Source: Actinoplanes cyaneus (GTDB lineage Bacteria; Actinomycetota; Actinomycetes; Mycobacteriales; Micromonosporaceae). From it: a DNA stretch of 64,000 bases. The stretch is from positions 406,735-470,734 of the forward strand of contig NZ_BOMH01000007.1 of assembly GCF_016862095.1 (NCBI RefSeq). The letters are read 5' to 3'. The position numbers and the translations under genes were made by a program. Positions 17,201 to 26,762 of the stretch are shown here, one piece after another (the first letter of the stretch is position 1; each line of letters opens with the position of its first letter). The notes under the pieces are model-generated. The model was not told the DNA's origin. It ran no database searches and saw nothing but the letters and a program-made list of their open reading frames with translations.

Positions 17201-17405
17201 GCTTGAGCGCTCCCGGCTTGTGGACGGCGTCGCGGCCGCTCTTGTCGCTGCGCACCCGGTACTGCGGGTCGTCCTTCGACGCGTCCACGGTCCGGCCGGC
17301 CGCCTCGGTCCGCTCGGTGATCTTCTGCTCGACGGTGCCGTGGACGGTCTGACCGTGGCTCCGCCAGCTGACGTCGTCGCCCTTGTGCAGGTCCTTCTCG
17401 CTCAT
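17193..17405 (-). CDS. DUF2945/HVA1-like small protein
   Basis: A 70-residue protein with KGDDVSWRSHGQTVHGTVEQKI near the N-terminus and DPQYRVRSDKSGRDAVHKP near the end. This resembles the hypervirulence-associated Tudor-like (DUF2945) family. Function unknown. First gene of a two-gene operon with the DUF3140-like gene; such pairs recur in soil actinomycetes and may belong to stress responses. Confidence 0.75.
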   Translation of the reverse strand: MSEKDLHKGDDVSWRSHGQTVHGTVEQKITERTEAAGRTVDASKDDPQYRVRSDKSGRDAVHKPGALKHD

Positions 17406-17479
17406 ATCCGGCGCTTACCCACCGTCCGGCGAGGGAAACCGCTGGTCAGCCCGGGGTGGGCGCTATGAGCGGACGCCGG

Positions 17480-18301
17480 TCAGGCGGGGAGGTCGCAGAC
17501 GAAGATGGCGGTCCCCGGGAAGAGGCGGCCACGCAGCGGGCTCCACTGCCCCCAGATCTCCTCGTGGCCCTCCGGCCACTCCGGCTCGACCAGATCCCGG
17601 AGCACGAAGCCGGCCGCGACCAGTTCGCGGATCCGGTCGCCGAGAGTCCGGTGCTGCTCCAGGTAGACCATCCGGCCCTGCTCGTCGCGCTCCACGTACG
17701 GCGAGCGGTTGAAGTACGAGTTGCGGGCGACCAGCCCGTCCTCACCGGGCTCGTCCCAGAAGATCCACCGCATCGGGTGAGTGACCGAGAACACCCAGCT
17801 GCCACCGGGACGCAGCACCCGCGCCACCTCACGCATCGCCGCCGCCGAGTCGGCCACGAACGGGATCGCCCCGAACGCCGTGCACACGATGTCGAACGAC
17901 CCGGCCCGGAACGGCAGCGCCAGCGCGTCGGCCTGGACCAGCGGGACGCTCACCCGGCTGCGCGCCGCCGCCTCGGCCGCGTGCTCGAGCATCCCGGCGG
18001 AGAGGTCCATCGCGACGGGTTTCGCGCCCTGCACGCGCAACCACCGGGCTCCGGCCGCGGCGCCGGCGCCGAGCTCCAGGATCTTCTTCCCGCGTACGTC
18101 GCCGAGGAGCCCCGCGTCGGCTTCCCGCAGCCGCTCCGGGCACCAGACGAAGTCGACGTCACCGAGGAACGCGCCGTGCTCGTCCTGATAGTCGTCGGCG
18201 TCCAGATCCCACCAGGACCGGTTCGCGTGGCGCGCCTCATCCTCGAGAACTCGGCCGGAAGGGGGAGCCACAGCGCTGCCGGGAGGGGGAATCTCAGTCA
18301 C
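17480..18301 (-). CDS. Class I SAM-dependent methyltransferase
   Basis: A 273-residue methyltransferase of unknown substrate. After an N-terminal SWWDLDADDYQDEHG segment, the Rossmann motif I ILELGAGAAAGARWL is at about 90-105, motif II VAMDLSAGML, then ADALALPFRAGSFDIV and EVARVLRPGGSWVFSV. The C-terminal third adds YFNRSPYVERDEQGRMVYLEQHR, like other UbiE/MT11-type enzymes. Start is a GTG at 18301 with TACCGT about nine bases upstream, so the transcript may be leaderless. Its 3' end is close to the small-protein operon on the same strand. Confidence 0.85.
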   Translation of the reverse strand: MTEIPPPGSAVAPPSGRVLEDEARHANRSWWDLDADDYQDEHGAFLGDVDFVWCPERLREADAGLLGDVRGKKILELGAGAAAGARWLRVQGAKPVAMDLSAGMLEHAAEAAARSRVSVPLVQADALALPFRAGSFDIVCTAFGAIPFVADSAAAMREVARVLRPGGSWVFSVTHPMRWIFWDEPGEDGLVARNSYFNRSPYVERDEQGRMVYLEQHRTLGDRIRELVAAGFVLRDLVEPEWPEGHEEIWGQWSPLRGRLFPGTAIFVCDLPA

Positions 18302-18625
18302 CCGACCACGGTACGACAGGCGTGGCGGGCGTCCCGATTCGGTTCAAAACGGGCATGCTGACGGGTTCTGCGCCAACAATGTGCCGCGGTACTCAGGAGG
18401 GCTTGCAACCTGTGGTAATGCGCACGGTAAGCTAGTCGATGCGCTCGCGGAACGTGTGCCTCGGCAGGGAGCAGGTTCCGTGGTCGCCGGTCCCGGCATG
18501 ATCGACTGGCAATGATCAACTGCTCCATGGGTTGAGTCGTCTCGTCTCGTTCGTGCCGCTTCCGGCGGCAGTTCCGCCGAGCGCGGGAGACACCACGAAT
18601 CCATCCGTTCGGAGCAACTGTCCAC
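18302..18625 (+). promoter_or_regulatory. rpsA upstream region and leader
   Basis: Non-coding. TTGCAA (18398) with TAAGCT about 19 bp downstream is a possible promoter. That would leave a leader of nearly 190 nt, unusually long for this window. GC-rich short hairpins (CTTCCGGCGGCAGTTCCGCCGAG near 18560) occur in it. Ribosomal protein S1 often controls its own mRNA, so this leader is the likely place, but no defined structure could be assigned. Confidence 0.35.
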
Positions 18626-20128
18626 ATGACGAGCAGCATCGAGGCCACCTCGAGCGCCAACCGTGTCACCGTCGACGACCTCGGCTCTGAGGAAGCTTTC
18701 CTCGCAGCCATCGACGAGACCATCAAGTACTTCAACGACGGCGACATTGTCGAAGGCACCGTCGTCAAGGTCGATCGGGACGAGGTCCTGCTCGACATCG
18801 GCTACAAGACCGAGGGTGTCATCCCCTCGCGCGAGTTGTCGATCAAGCACGACGTGGACCCCGCGGAAGTGGTGTCGGTCGGTGACCACATCGAGGCCCT
18901 CGTCCTCACCAAGGAGGACAAGGAAGGCCGCCTGATCCTCTCGAAGAAGCGCGCTCAGTACGAGCGGGCTTGGGGCACCATCGAGAAGATCAAGGAAGAG
19001 GACGGCGTCGTCCGCGGCTCGGTCATCGAGGTCGTCAAGGGTGGTCTCATCCTGGACATCGGCCTCCGTGGCTTCCTGCCGGCCTCCCTGGTCGAGATGC
19101 GGCGCGTCCGCGACCTCCAGCCGTATGTCGGCCGTGAGCTCGAGGCGAAGATCATCGAGCTGGACAAGAACCGCAACAACGTGGTCCTGTCCCGCCGCGC
19201 GTGGCTCGAGCAGACGCAGTCCGAGGTTCGCACCGAGTTCCTCAACAAGCTGCAGAAGGGCCAGGTCCGCAAGGGCGTCGTGTCCTCCATCGTCAACTTC
19301 GGCGCCTTCGTCGACCTCGGCGGTGTGGACGGCCTGGTGCACGTCTCCGAGCTCTCCTGGAAGCACATCGACCACCCCTCCGAGGTCGTCGAGGTCGGCC
19401 AGGAGGTCGAGGTCGAGGTGCTGGACGTCGACCTGGACCGCGAGCGCGTCTCGCTGTCGCTGAAGGCGACCCAGGAAGACCCGTGGCGTCAGTTCGCCCG
19501 GACCCACGCGATCAACCAGATCGTGCCGGGCAAGGTCACCAAGCTCGTTCCGTTCGGCGCGTTCGTCCGCGTCGACGACGGCATCGAGGGCCTGGTGCAC
19601 ATCTCCGAGCTGGCCGAGCGTCACGTCGAGCTGCCCGAGCAGGTCGTCCAGGTGGGTTCGGACGTCCTGGTCAAGGTCATCGACATCGACCTGGAGCGCC
19701 GCCGGATCTCGCTGTCGCTCAAGCAGGCCAACGAGGGCTTCGTCGAGGGCGAGGAGCACTTCGACCCGACGCTCTACGGCATGGCCGCGACGTACGACGC
19801 CGAGGGCAACTACATCTACCCGGAGGGCTTCGACCCGGAGACGGGCGAGTGGCTCGAGGGCTTCGAGAAGCAGCGCGAGACGTGGGAGAAGCAGTACGCC
19901 GACGCCCGCGAGCGCTGGGAGGCCCACACCAAGCAGGTGCAGGCGTCCCGCGACGCCGACGCCGAGGCCGCGCTCAACCCGGCTCCGGCCGGCGGCGTGA
20001 CCACCTCGTCGTCGACCTCGACGAGCTCGTCGGCTCCGGCGCGCTCCGCCGAGGAGCCCGCGGGCACCCTGGCGACCGACGAGGCTCTCGCCGCCCTGCG
20101 CGAGAAGCTGGCCGGCGGCAAGAGCTGA
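18626..20128 (+). CDS. rpsA: 30S ribosomal protein S1
   Basis: RNA-binding ribosomal protein that helps load mRNA. 500 residues with four S1 domains beginning near 37 (DIVEGTVVKVDRDEVLLDIG), 125 (VVRGSVIEVVKGGLILDIG), 212 (GQVRKGVVSSIVNFGAFVDL) and 298 (GKVTKLVPFGAFVRVDDG), the actinobacterial arrangement. The low-complexity C-terminal part is rich in Ser, Thr, Ala and Pro. ATG at 18626 has only a weak GGAG eleven bases upstream. Followed by a strong terminator. Confidence 0.97.
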   Translation: MTSSIEATSSANRVTVDDLGSEEAFLAAIDETIKYFNDGDIVEGTVVKVDRDEVLLDIGYKTEGVIPSRELSIKHDVDPAEVVSVGDHIEALVLTKEDKEGRLILSKKRAQYERAWGTIEKIKEEDGVVRGSVIEVVKGGLILDIGLRGFLPASLVEMRRVRDLQPYVGRELEAKIIELDKNRNNVVLSRRAWLEQTQSEVRTEFLNKLQKGQVRKGVVSSIVNFGAFVDLGGVDGLVHVSELSWKHIDHPSEVVEVGQEVEVEVLDVDLDRERVSLSLKATQEDPWRQFARTHAINQIVPGKVTKLVPFGAFVRVDDGIEGLVHISELAERHVELPEQVVQVGSDVLVKVIDIDLERRRISLSLKQANEGFVEGEEHFDPTLYGMAATYDAEGNYIYPEGFDPETGEWLEGFEKQRETWEKQYADARERWEAHTKQVQASRDADAEAALNPAPAGGVTTSSSTSTSSSAPARSAEEPAGTLATDEALAALREKLAGGKS

Positions 20129-20161
20129 CCCCGTCCGGTTGCTCCGGTAGGTAGTACCTGA

Positions 20162-20197
20162 GAAAGACCGTCCCGGCTTCGGCCGGGGCGGTCTTTC
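20162..20197 (+). terminator. Terminator of rpsA
   Basis: GAAAGACCGTCCCGGC, loop TTCG, GCCGGGGCGGTCTTTC: a 16-bp stem with one G-U pair and a stable UUCG tetraloop, ending in a short U-rich arm. Confidence 0.9.
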
Positions 20198-20354
20198 GCC
20201 TTTCCGGGCCTGGCTGTGGGGTCTGTCCGGCTGATCACCCAGGGCCGGGCCGCAGCCATGGGCGGTCCGCCGGGCAGGTTCCAGGGCCGGGTCGCTACGC
20301 GGGGTTTGCCGAAGCGTGACCCGGCGCCGACGCTCCGTTCGGGGGCGGGGCCGC

Positions 20355-20360
20355 GATACT
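20355..20360 (+). promoter_or_regulatory. -10 element of coaE
   Basis: GATACT ends six bases before the coaE ATG at 20367, which predicts a leaderless transcript. No matching -35 is seen. Confidence 0.4.
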
Positions 20361-20366
20361 GAATCC

Positions 20367-21551
20367 ATGTTGATGGTCGGTCTCACGGGTGGCATCGGTG
20401 CGGGCAAGAGCGCCGTCTCAGCACGGCTCGCCGAGCGCGGTGCGGTGATCATCGATGCCGACAAACTGGCCCGGGAGGTGGTCGAGCCGGGCACCGACGG
20501 GCTCGCGGAGATCGTGGCGGCGTTCGGCTCCGGGGTGCTGACCCCGGAGGGAGCGCTGGACCGGCCGGCGCTGGGGGCGAAGGTCTTCGGCGACGAGGAG
20601 GCCCGCCGCACGCTGGAGCGGATCATCCACCCGCGGGTCCGGGCACGCACCGCTGAGCTGGTCAAGGCCGCGCCGCCGCAGGCCGTCGTCGTGAACGACG
20701 TGCCGTTGCTGGTGGAGACGGGGCTGGCTCCGACGTACCACCTGGTGATTGTCGTCACGGCGGACAGCGAGGTGCGAACGCAGCGTCTCGTCCGGGACCG
20801 TGGCATGTCGCCGGCCGAGGCCGCCGCCCGGATCAGCGCGCAGGCCGACGACGCCACCCGCCGGGCCGCGGCGGACGTGATCCTGCCGAATGAGGACGAC
20901 CTCGCCACGCTGCACGCCCGTGTCGACGCGCTGTGGCGCGACCGCCTGATCGACTTCGAGCGCAACGTGCGGCTCCGCACCGCCGCCCGCAAGGCTCCCG
21001 AGCTGCGCATCGTCCCGCCCGACGAGACCTGGCCGCAAGCTGCCGACCGCTTGATCGCGCGGATCCGGCACCACCTCGGCGCGGTCGACGTGCACCACAT
21101 CGGATCGACAGCGGTCCCCGGCCTGCCCGCCAAGGACATCATCGACCTCATGCTCTCGGTACGAACGCTGGCCGCGGCCGACGCCCTCGCCGAGCGCCTC
21201 GCGGCGGCCGGTTTCCCGCTGCGGCCCGGCGAATGGACGGACAGCGGGCGTGGCCTGCCCGGTGTGACCTGGCCGAAACGGATGCACGGCTCGGCCGATC
21301 CGGGGCGGCCGGTGATCCTGCACCTGCGGGTCGCCGGCTCGCCGGGGTGGCGGTTCGCGCTGCTCATGCGCGACCACCTGCGGGCGGTGCCGGAGGCGCG
21401 GGACGCGTACGCGGCGGCCAAGGCGGAACTGGCGCTGCGTTTCGCGGACCGGGCGGGTTACGCGGCGGCCAAGGAGCCGTGGTTCGACGAGGAGGCCCGG
21501 GCCGCCGACGACTGGGCGCTGGCGACGGGGTGGCAGCCGCCGCTCTCCTGA
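20367..21551 (+). CDS. coaE: Dephospho-CoA kinase fused to GrpB/UPF0157 domain
   Basis: Residues 1-200 are dephospho-CoA kinase, the last step of coenzyme A synthesis. The P-loop GLTGGIGAGKS is at 5-15, then IIDADKLAREVVEPGTDG and PLLVETGL. Residues ~215-394 are a GrpB-like nucleotidyltransferase-fold domain (PPDETWPQAADRL; HHIGSTAVPGLPAKDIIDLM; HLRVAGSPGW). The same fusion occurs in mycobacterial CoaE, where the second domain is needed for stability or control; its exact role here is inferred. 394 residues. Confidence 0.94.
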   Translation: MLMVGLTGGIGAGKSAVSARLAERGAVIIDADKLAREVVEPGTDGLAEIVAAFGSGVLTPEGALDRPALGAKVFGDEEARRTLERIIHPRVRARTAELVKAAPPQAVVVNDVPLLVETGLAPTYHLVIVVTADSEVRTQRLVRDRGMSPAEAAARISAQADDATRRAAADVILPNEDDLATLHARVDALWRDRLIDFERNVRLRTAARKAPELRIVPPDETWPQAADRLIARIRHHLGAVDVHHIGSTAVPGLPAKDIIDLMLSVRTLAAADALAERLAAAGFPLRPGEWTDSGRGLPGVTWPKRMHGSADPGRPVILHLRVAGSPGWRFALLMRDHLRAVPEARDAYAAAKAELALRFADRAGYAAAKEPWFDEEARAADDWALATGWQPPLS

Positions 21552-21946
21552 CCTTGACGGCGCTCGCGGCCGAGTTGGGGCGGTGCTGTCGCCCGAACTC
21601 GGCGGCGCGTGTGGTCAAGTTCGTGGCGCTCGTGGTCGAGCGTGGCCGCGCTTGTGGGGAAGCTTGACGGCGCTCGCGGCGGCCGGCCGCATCTTGCGCG
21701 ACCCTCGCGGGTGCGCTCGCCGGAGGCCGGGGCGCATCGACCGCGATGCGGCGCGGCTGGACCGTTGGATGGCCCGCACCGCGCACGTCGGCCGCCGCGA
21801 GCGGCCTACCCCGCCAGAGTAGGGGTCGGGGTAAAGGCCGACAACGGCGCACGACACGGCCGAATGTGCACCATCGGCACGGGGCCCGCCGCGGCCACGG
21901 CGGGCGTTGCCGGAACTTGTCATACCCTCGACGTACGGTGGTGGGC
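21552..21946. other. Intergenic region between coaE and uvrB
   Basis: Contains the coaE terminator (see next entry) and a repeated CTTGACGGCGCTCGCGGC at about 21552 and 21664. No gene is convincing: the open frames are arginine-rich shadows. Close to uvrB, TACGGT (21934-21939) ends seven bases before the ATG and could drive a leaderless uvrB mRNA. No LexA-type box was recognised. Confidence 0.5.
21569..21603 (+). terminator. Probable terminator of coaE
   Basis: GCCGAGTTGGGGCG and CGCCCGAACTCGGC form a 14-bp stem with one mismatch and a 7-nt loop, starting 18 bp after coaE. Confidence 0.65.
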
Positions 21947-24049
<2,103 letters not shown>

Positions 24050-24058
24050 CGGCAGGCG

Positions 24059-24094
24059 GCAACCCGCCCGGCAACGCAGGGCCGGGCGGGTTGC
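24059..24094 (+). terminator. Terminator of uvrB
   Basis: GCAACCCGCCCGGC pairs perfectly over 14 bp around an 8-nt loop, ten bases after the uvrB stop. Confidence 0.85.
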
Positions 24095-24339
24095 GTCACC
24101 CAGGCCCGCGGGGCGCCTGCGTCACCCGGGGCGGCCCGCCTGCGTCGCCCCGCCCGCCTGCAGCGCCCGGCTGGCCCGCATCGCCCCGCTGGCCGTACAT
24201 CGCCTCGCCGGCCTGCAGCGCCCCGGGCGCCTGCGCGGGCTCGCCTCACCGACGGCACCGGCTCGCCTGAGCCGTCCACCTGCCCCGAGCCGTCCAACTG
24301 GCCCCGAGCCGTCCAACTGGCCTGCGCTGGGCGGCTGGG
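24095..24339. repeat. Low-complexity direct repeats downstream of uvrB
   Basis: Short motifs recur without coding potential: CGCCTGCGTCRCCC, GCCTGCAGCGCCC and, at 24292-24330, CCCGAGCCGTCCAACTGGCC in near-exact tandem copies. Same flavour as the other repeat-rich spacers here but without the long palindrome. Confidence 0.7.
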
Positions 24340-24675
24340 TCAGGCGGCGAAGAAGTCGTGGTCGGGGTCGGGGCGGCCGGAGTCCAGCGGAAGATCGGTG
24401 AAGTACTCGGCGAGCGGCGGCTGGGCGAGCGTCGCCGCGATCGAGGCGCGCCACTGGGCGTTGCGCTCGGTGCGGCGGAAGTTGTGGTCCTGCGCCTCCA
24501 TGGAGTCCCACTCCACCAGCAGCGCGAAACGGGTCGACGACTCGGTGCCACGCTTGAGCCGCAGGCCCCGGCAGCCTTCGGCGCCCGCGATCAGCGGCCG
24601 GGCGAGCTGGTAGGCGGCGACGAAATCGTCCTCTCGTCCGGGCAGGATGTCGATTAGCGTGACTTCGAGGATCAT
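24340..24675 (-). CDS. Antibiotic biosynthesis monooxygenase (ABM) fold protein
   Basis: A 111-residue ferredoxin-like alpha/beta barrel subunit of the ABM superfamily. It begins MILEVTLIDILPGREDDFVA, with the usual AEGCRGLRLKRGTE, FALLVEWDSMEAQDHNFR and a C-terminal AEYFTDLPL. Such proteins are small dimeric monooxygenases, haem-degrading enzymes or isomerases, and the substrate cannot be given. Single gene, convergent with uvrB. Confidence 0.8.
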   Translation of the reverse strand: MILEVTLIDILPGREDDFVAAYQLARPLIAGAEGCRGLRLKRGTESSTRFALLVEWDSMEAQDHNFRRTERNAQWRASIAATLAQPPLAEYFTDLPLDSGRPDPDHDFFAA

Positions 24676-25057
24676 GCCCGCAAGCGTCCCATACGCACCA
24701 GATGGCTAGCTTACTAGGATGCCTGCCGAAGGTTTCCCGTGTGCCACGAGCGGCCGGCCGGGTCCGATGACGTGAGTGAAACGGGCGGCACCCCGCACCG
24801 GTCGTTGCAGCCCAGAGGTGTTCCCGGTGCGTCTGGACGACTGATGAGGATCGCCCCGGGGTTGTGGCTCCAGGGAGCAAAGTCGCTGGTGAGGGCCATG
24901 TTTCCGCGCCACCGACAGGCTGGACGAAGGTGAAGGCGGGGTAACTCCGGACTTACGTACCGGTAATGCCTGCCCTGGGTGGTTTGGACCGCGATTCGAG
25001 CCACTCTTCGCCGCCCGGTGTGTCGATCGGGCTCTGGATGCGCAACAATGGTTGTGT
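24676..25057 (+). other. Long upstream region of terC
   Basis: No gene is supported. If transcription of terC starts here the leader would exceed 300 nt even before the riboswitch. A hairpin CGCACCGG (24794-24801) / CCGGTGCG (24834-24841) and CCGGACTTACGTACCGG (about 24947) are the clearest structures. No promoter could be placed with confidence. Confidence 0.4.
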
Positions 25058-25171
25058 GGGAGGGGAGTATTCCCCCGCTCCGGTCTTGTCAACACGGAAC
25101 GCTCGGCTGGTCACCAGCCGATGGGAACCCGGGGCCGGGGGTCGCGGACGTTCGCGGCGGAAGAGACCTCC
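25058..25171 (+). ncRNA. yybP-ykoY manganese riboswitch upstream of terC
   Basis: Carries the family's conserved elements in order: the 5' strand GGGAGGGGAGTA, the second sensing loop in CTTGTCAACACGG, a GC hairpin CGGCTGGTCACCAGCCG, and the closing 3' strand GAAGAGACCTCC that pairs back to GGGAGG. Known members sit upstream of TerC/MntP-type genes and turn on expression when manganese is high, matching the gene that follows. Confidence 0.82.
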
Positions 25172-25181
25172 GACAGTCGCA

Positions 25182-25223
25182 CGTCGCTGCACTTTCTCCG
25201 AATCTTGAGAAGGCGCAGCGACG
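25182..25223 (+). promoter_or_regulatory. Expression-platform hairpin between riboswitch and terC
   Basis: CGTCGCTGC and GCAGCGACG pair perfectly over 9 bp around a 24-nt inner region, ending 25 bases before the terC TTG and close to its CGGAGG. Probably the switching element, at transcription or at the ribosome site. Confidence 0.5.
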
Positions 25224-25247
25224 ACACGTGTCTGCCGGAGGTTCGCG

Positions 25248-26249
25248 TTGAACGTTTCAGCCTGGGTTTGGATCGCCACATTGGTGGCGCTGGTGGCCGT
25301 CCTCGCCGTCGATCTTCTGATCATCGGGCGCCGGCCTCACGAGCCCACCATGAAAGAGGCCAGTGGCTGGGTGGCCTTCTACGTCGCGCTCGCGCTGCTC
25401 TTCGGTGTCGGGGTCTGGGTCGTCGCCGGGGGCCAGTCCGCCGGTGAGTTCTACACCGGCTGGCTCACCGAGTACTCGTTGAGCGTCGACAACCTGTTCG
25501 TCTTCGTCATCATCATGGGCCGGTTCGCCGTGCCCCGCCGCTACCAGCAGAAGGTTCTGCTGATCGGCATCGTGCTCGCGCTGGTCATGCGGGGCGCGTT
25601 CATCGCGGCCGGCGCGGCGCTGATCTCGCAGTTCTCCTGGGTGTTCTACATCTTCGGGGCGTTCCTGGTGTACACCGCCGTGACGCTCGTCAAGGGTGGC
25701 GAGAGCGACGAGGAGGACTTCAAGGAGAACGTGCTGATCCGCTGGGCGAAACGGGCGCTGCCGCTCTCGTCGTCGTTCGGTGACGGGCAGTTCCGGGTGG
25801 TCACCGCGGCCGGCAAGCGGCTCTTCACCCCGATGCTGATCGTCATGATCGCGATCGGGACGACCGACCTGATCTTCGCGCTCGACTCGATCCCGGCGAT
25901 CTTCGGCATCACGAAGGAGCCGTACCTGGTCTTCACCGCGAACGTTTTCGCGCTGATGGGCCTGCGGCAGCTCTACTTCCTGCTCGGCGGCCTGCTGGAG
26001 CGCCTGGTCTACCTGAACATCGGCCTCGCCGTGGTGCTCGCGTTCATCGGGGTCAAGCTGTTCCTCGAGGCGCTGCACACGAACAGCCTGCCGTTCATCA
26101 ACGACGGGCACGGCCTGCACTGGGCGCCGGAGATCCCGATCTGGCTGTCGCTGCTGGTGATCCTCGGCACGCTCGGCATCGCCACGGTCGCCAGTCTCGC
26201 CAAGTCCGCCCGGGAGCGTAAAAGGGAGCTCGTGAGCGCGGACCACTGA
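25248..26249 (+). CDS. TerC/Alx-family membrane protein, probable manganese exporter
   Basis: A 333-residue integral membrane protein with about eight helices. TerC signatures: TEYSLSVDNLFVFVIIMGRF, with Asp and Asn in the membrane, and GTTDLIFALDSIPAIFGIT, where two acidic residues probably bind metal. Family members such as Alx act in manganese efflux or metalation of exported enzymes, and the upstream manganese riboswitch supports that role. Translation starts at TTG 25248 behind CGGAGG with six-base spacing. It is monocistronic, ended by the hairpin at 26289. Confidence 0.9.
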   Translation: MNVSAWVWIATLVALVAVLAVDLLIIGRRPHEPTMKEASGWVAFYVALALLFGVGVWVVAGGQSAGEFYTGWLTEYSLSVDNLFVFVIIMGRFAVPRRYQQKVLLIGIVLALVMRGAFIAAGAALISQFSWVFYIFGAFLVYTAVTLVKGGESDEEDFKENVLIRWAKRALPLSSSFGDGQFRVVTAAGKRLFTPMLIVMIAIGTTDLIFALDSIPAIFGITKEPYLVFTANVFALMGLRQLYFLLGGLLERLVYLNIGLAVVLAFIGVKLFLEALHTNSLPFINDGHGLHWAPEIPIWLSLLVILGTLGIATVASLAKSARERKRELVSADH

Positions 26250-26288
26250 CACCCGTCAAAAGAGACTATTCGGTACGGCATCAGCACT

Positions 26289-26317
26289 GAGCCCGGGTGG
26301 CATGGCCACCCGGGCTC
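26289..26317 (+). terminator. Terminator of terC
   Basis: GAGCCCGGGTGGC and its exact complement form a 13-bp stem around ATG, followed by GCCCGTTTCCC. Confidence 0.85.
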
Positions 26318-26399
26318 GCCCGTTTCCCAGTGTTGATCATGGTCTAGTGCGACACCGTGAGCGCCGGCCGGGGAGACCACGCGGGCGGGCGCGTGCTTT

Positions 26400-26456
26400 C
26401 CGGCTGGTTGTCATGGGCGTTATTCGTGCCTCATAACGCCCATGACAACCAGCCGG
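26400..26456. repeat. Palindrome copy 3
   Basis: Perfect 24-bp arms (CCGGCTGGTTGTCATGGGCG plus TTAT, and complement) with loop TCGTGCCTC, nearly the loop of copy 1. Two arm positions differ from copies 1 and 2 and are changed in both arms. Confidence 0.95.
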
Positions 26457-26547
26457 GGGAGCGCGGCGCGCAGCGGGCCGGATCGGGCTGGGGCTTGCGG
26501 GCGCCGAGCCGGGGGCCGGACAGATGACGTACCCGGGAAATGAGAAA

Positions 26548-26573
26548 CGCCCCCGCCGGGAAAAGCGGGGGCG
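26548..26573 (-). terminator. Terminator of typA
   Basis: CGCCCCCGC / GCGGGGGCG, 9 bp, loop of eight. It lies beyond the tandem array, about 155 bp from the typA stop. On the minus strand it is followed by TTTCTC. Confidence 0.65.
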
Positions 26574-26580
26574 AATCAGC

Positions 26581-26762
26581 GACCGTGAGTGATCACCGGT
26601 GGTCGCGGCACGCGGCGGTGCCGCCACGACCGTGAGTGATCACCGGTGGCGGCGGCACGCGGCGGTGCCACCACGACCGGAGGTGATCACGGGTGGCCGC
26701 GGTGCGCGGTGCCGCGGCCGTGGGTGATTACTGGTGCTTGCGGCGCGCGGCGGCGCGGCCAC
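26581..26762 (-). repeat. 42-47-bp tandem array including the typA stop codon
   Basis: Four units start at 26581, 26628, 26675 and 26717. The rightmost unit contains the last codons and stop of typA; the other three are untranslated copies running into the spacer. Shared pattern: CGTGAGTGATCACCGGTGG, then GCGGCACGCGGCGGTGCC and CCAC. Units 1 and 2 are almost identical; 3 and 4 have diverged. Confidence 0.85.

Larger units (their letters stand above)
26318..26580. other. Intergenic island between terC and typA
   Basis: Convergent spacer without genes. It holds the palindrome at 26400-26456 and the typA terminator at 26548-26573, and is followed by the tandem array next to the typA stop codon. 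Confidence 0.7.

Noticed and set aside
24741..24930. Cobalamin or glycine riboswitch upstream of terC
   Set aside because: Some G/C-rich boxes resemble riboswitch pieces, but the diagnostic cores are absent; only the yybP-ykoY element is supported.
26581..26762. CRISPR array
   Set aside because: Units follow each other without unique spacers and include a coding end; no cas gene is in the window.
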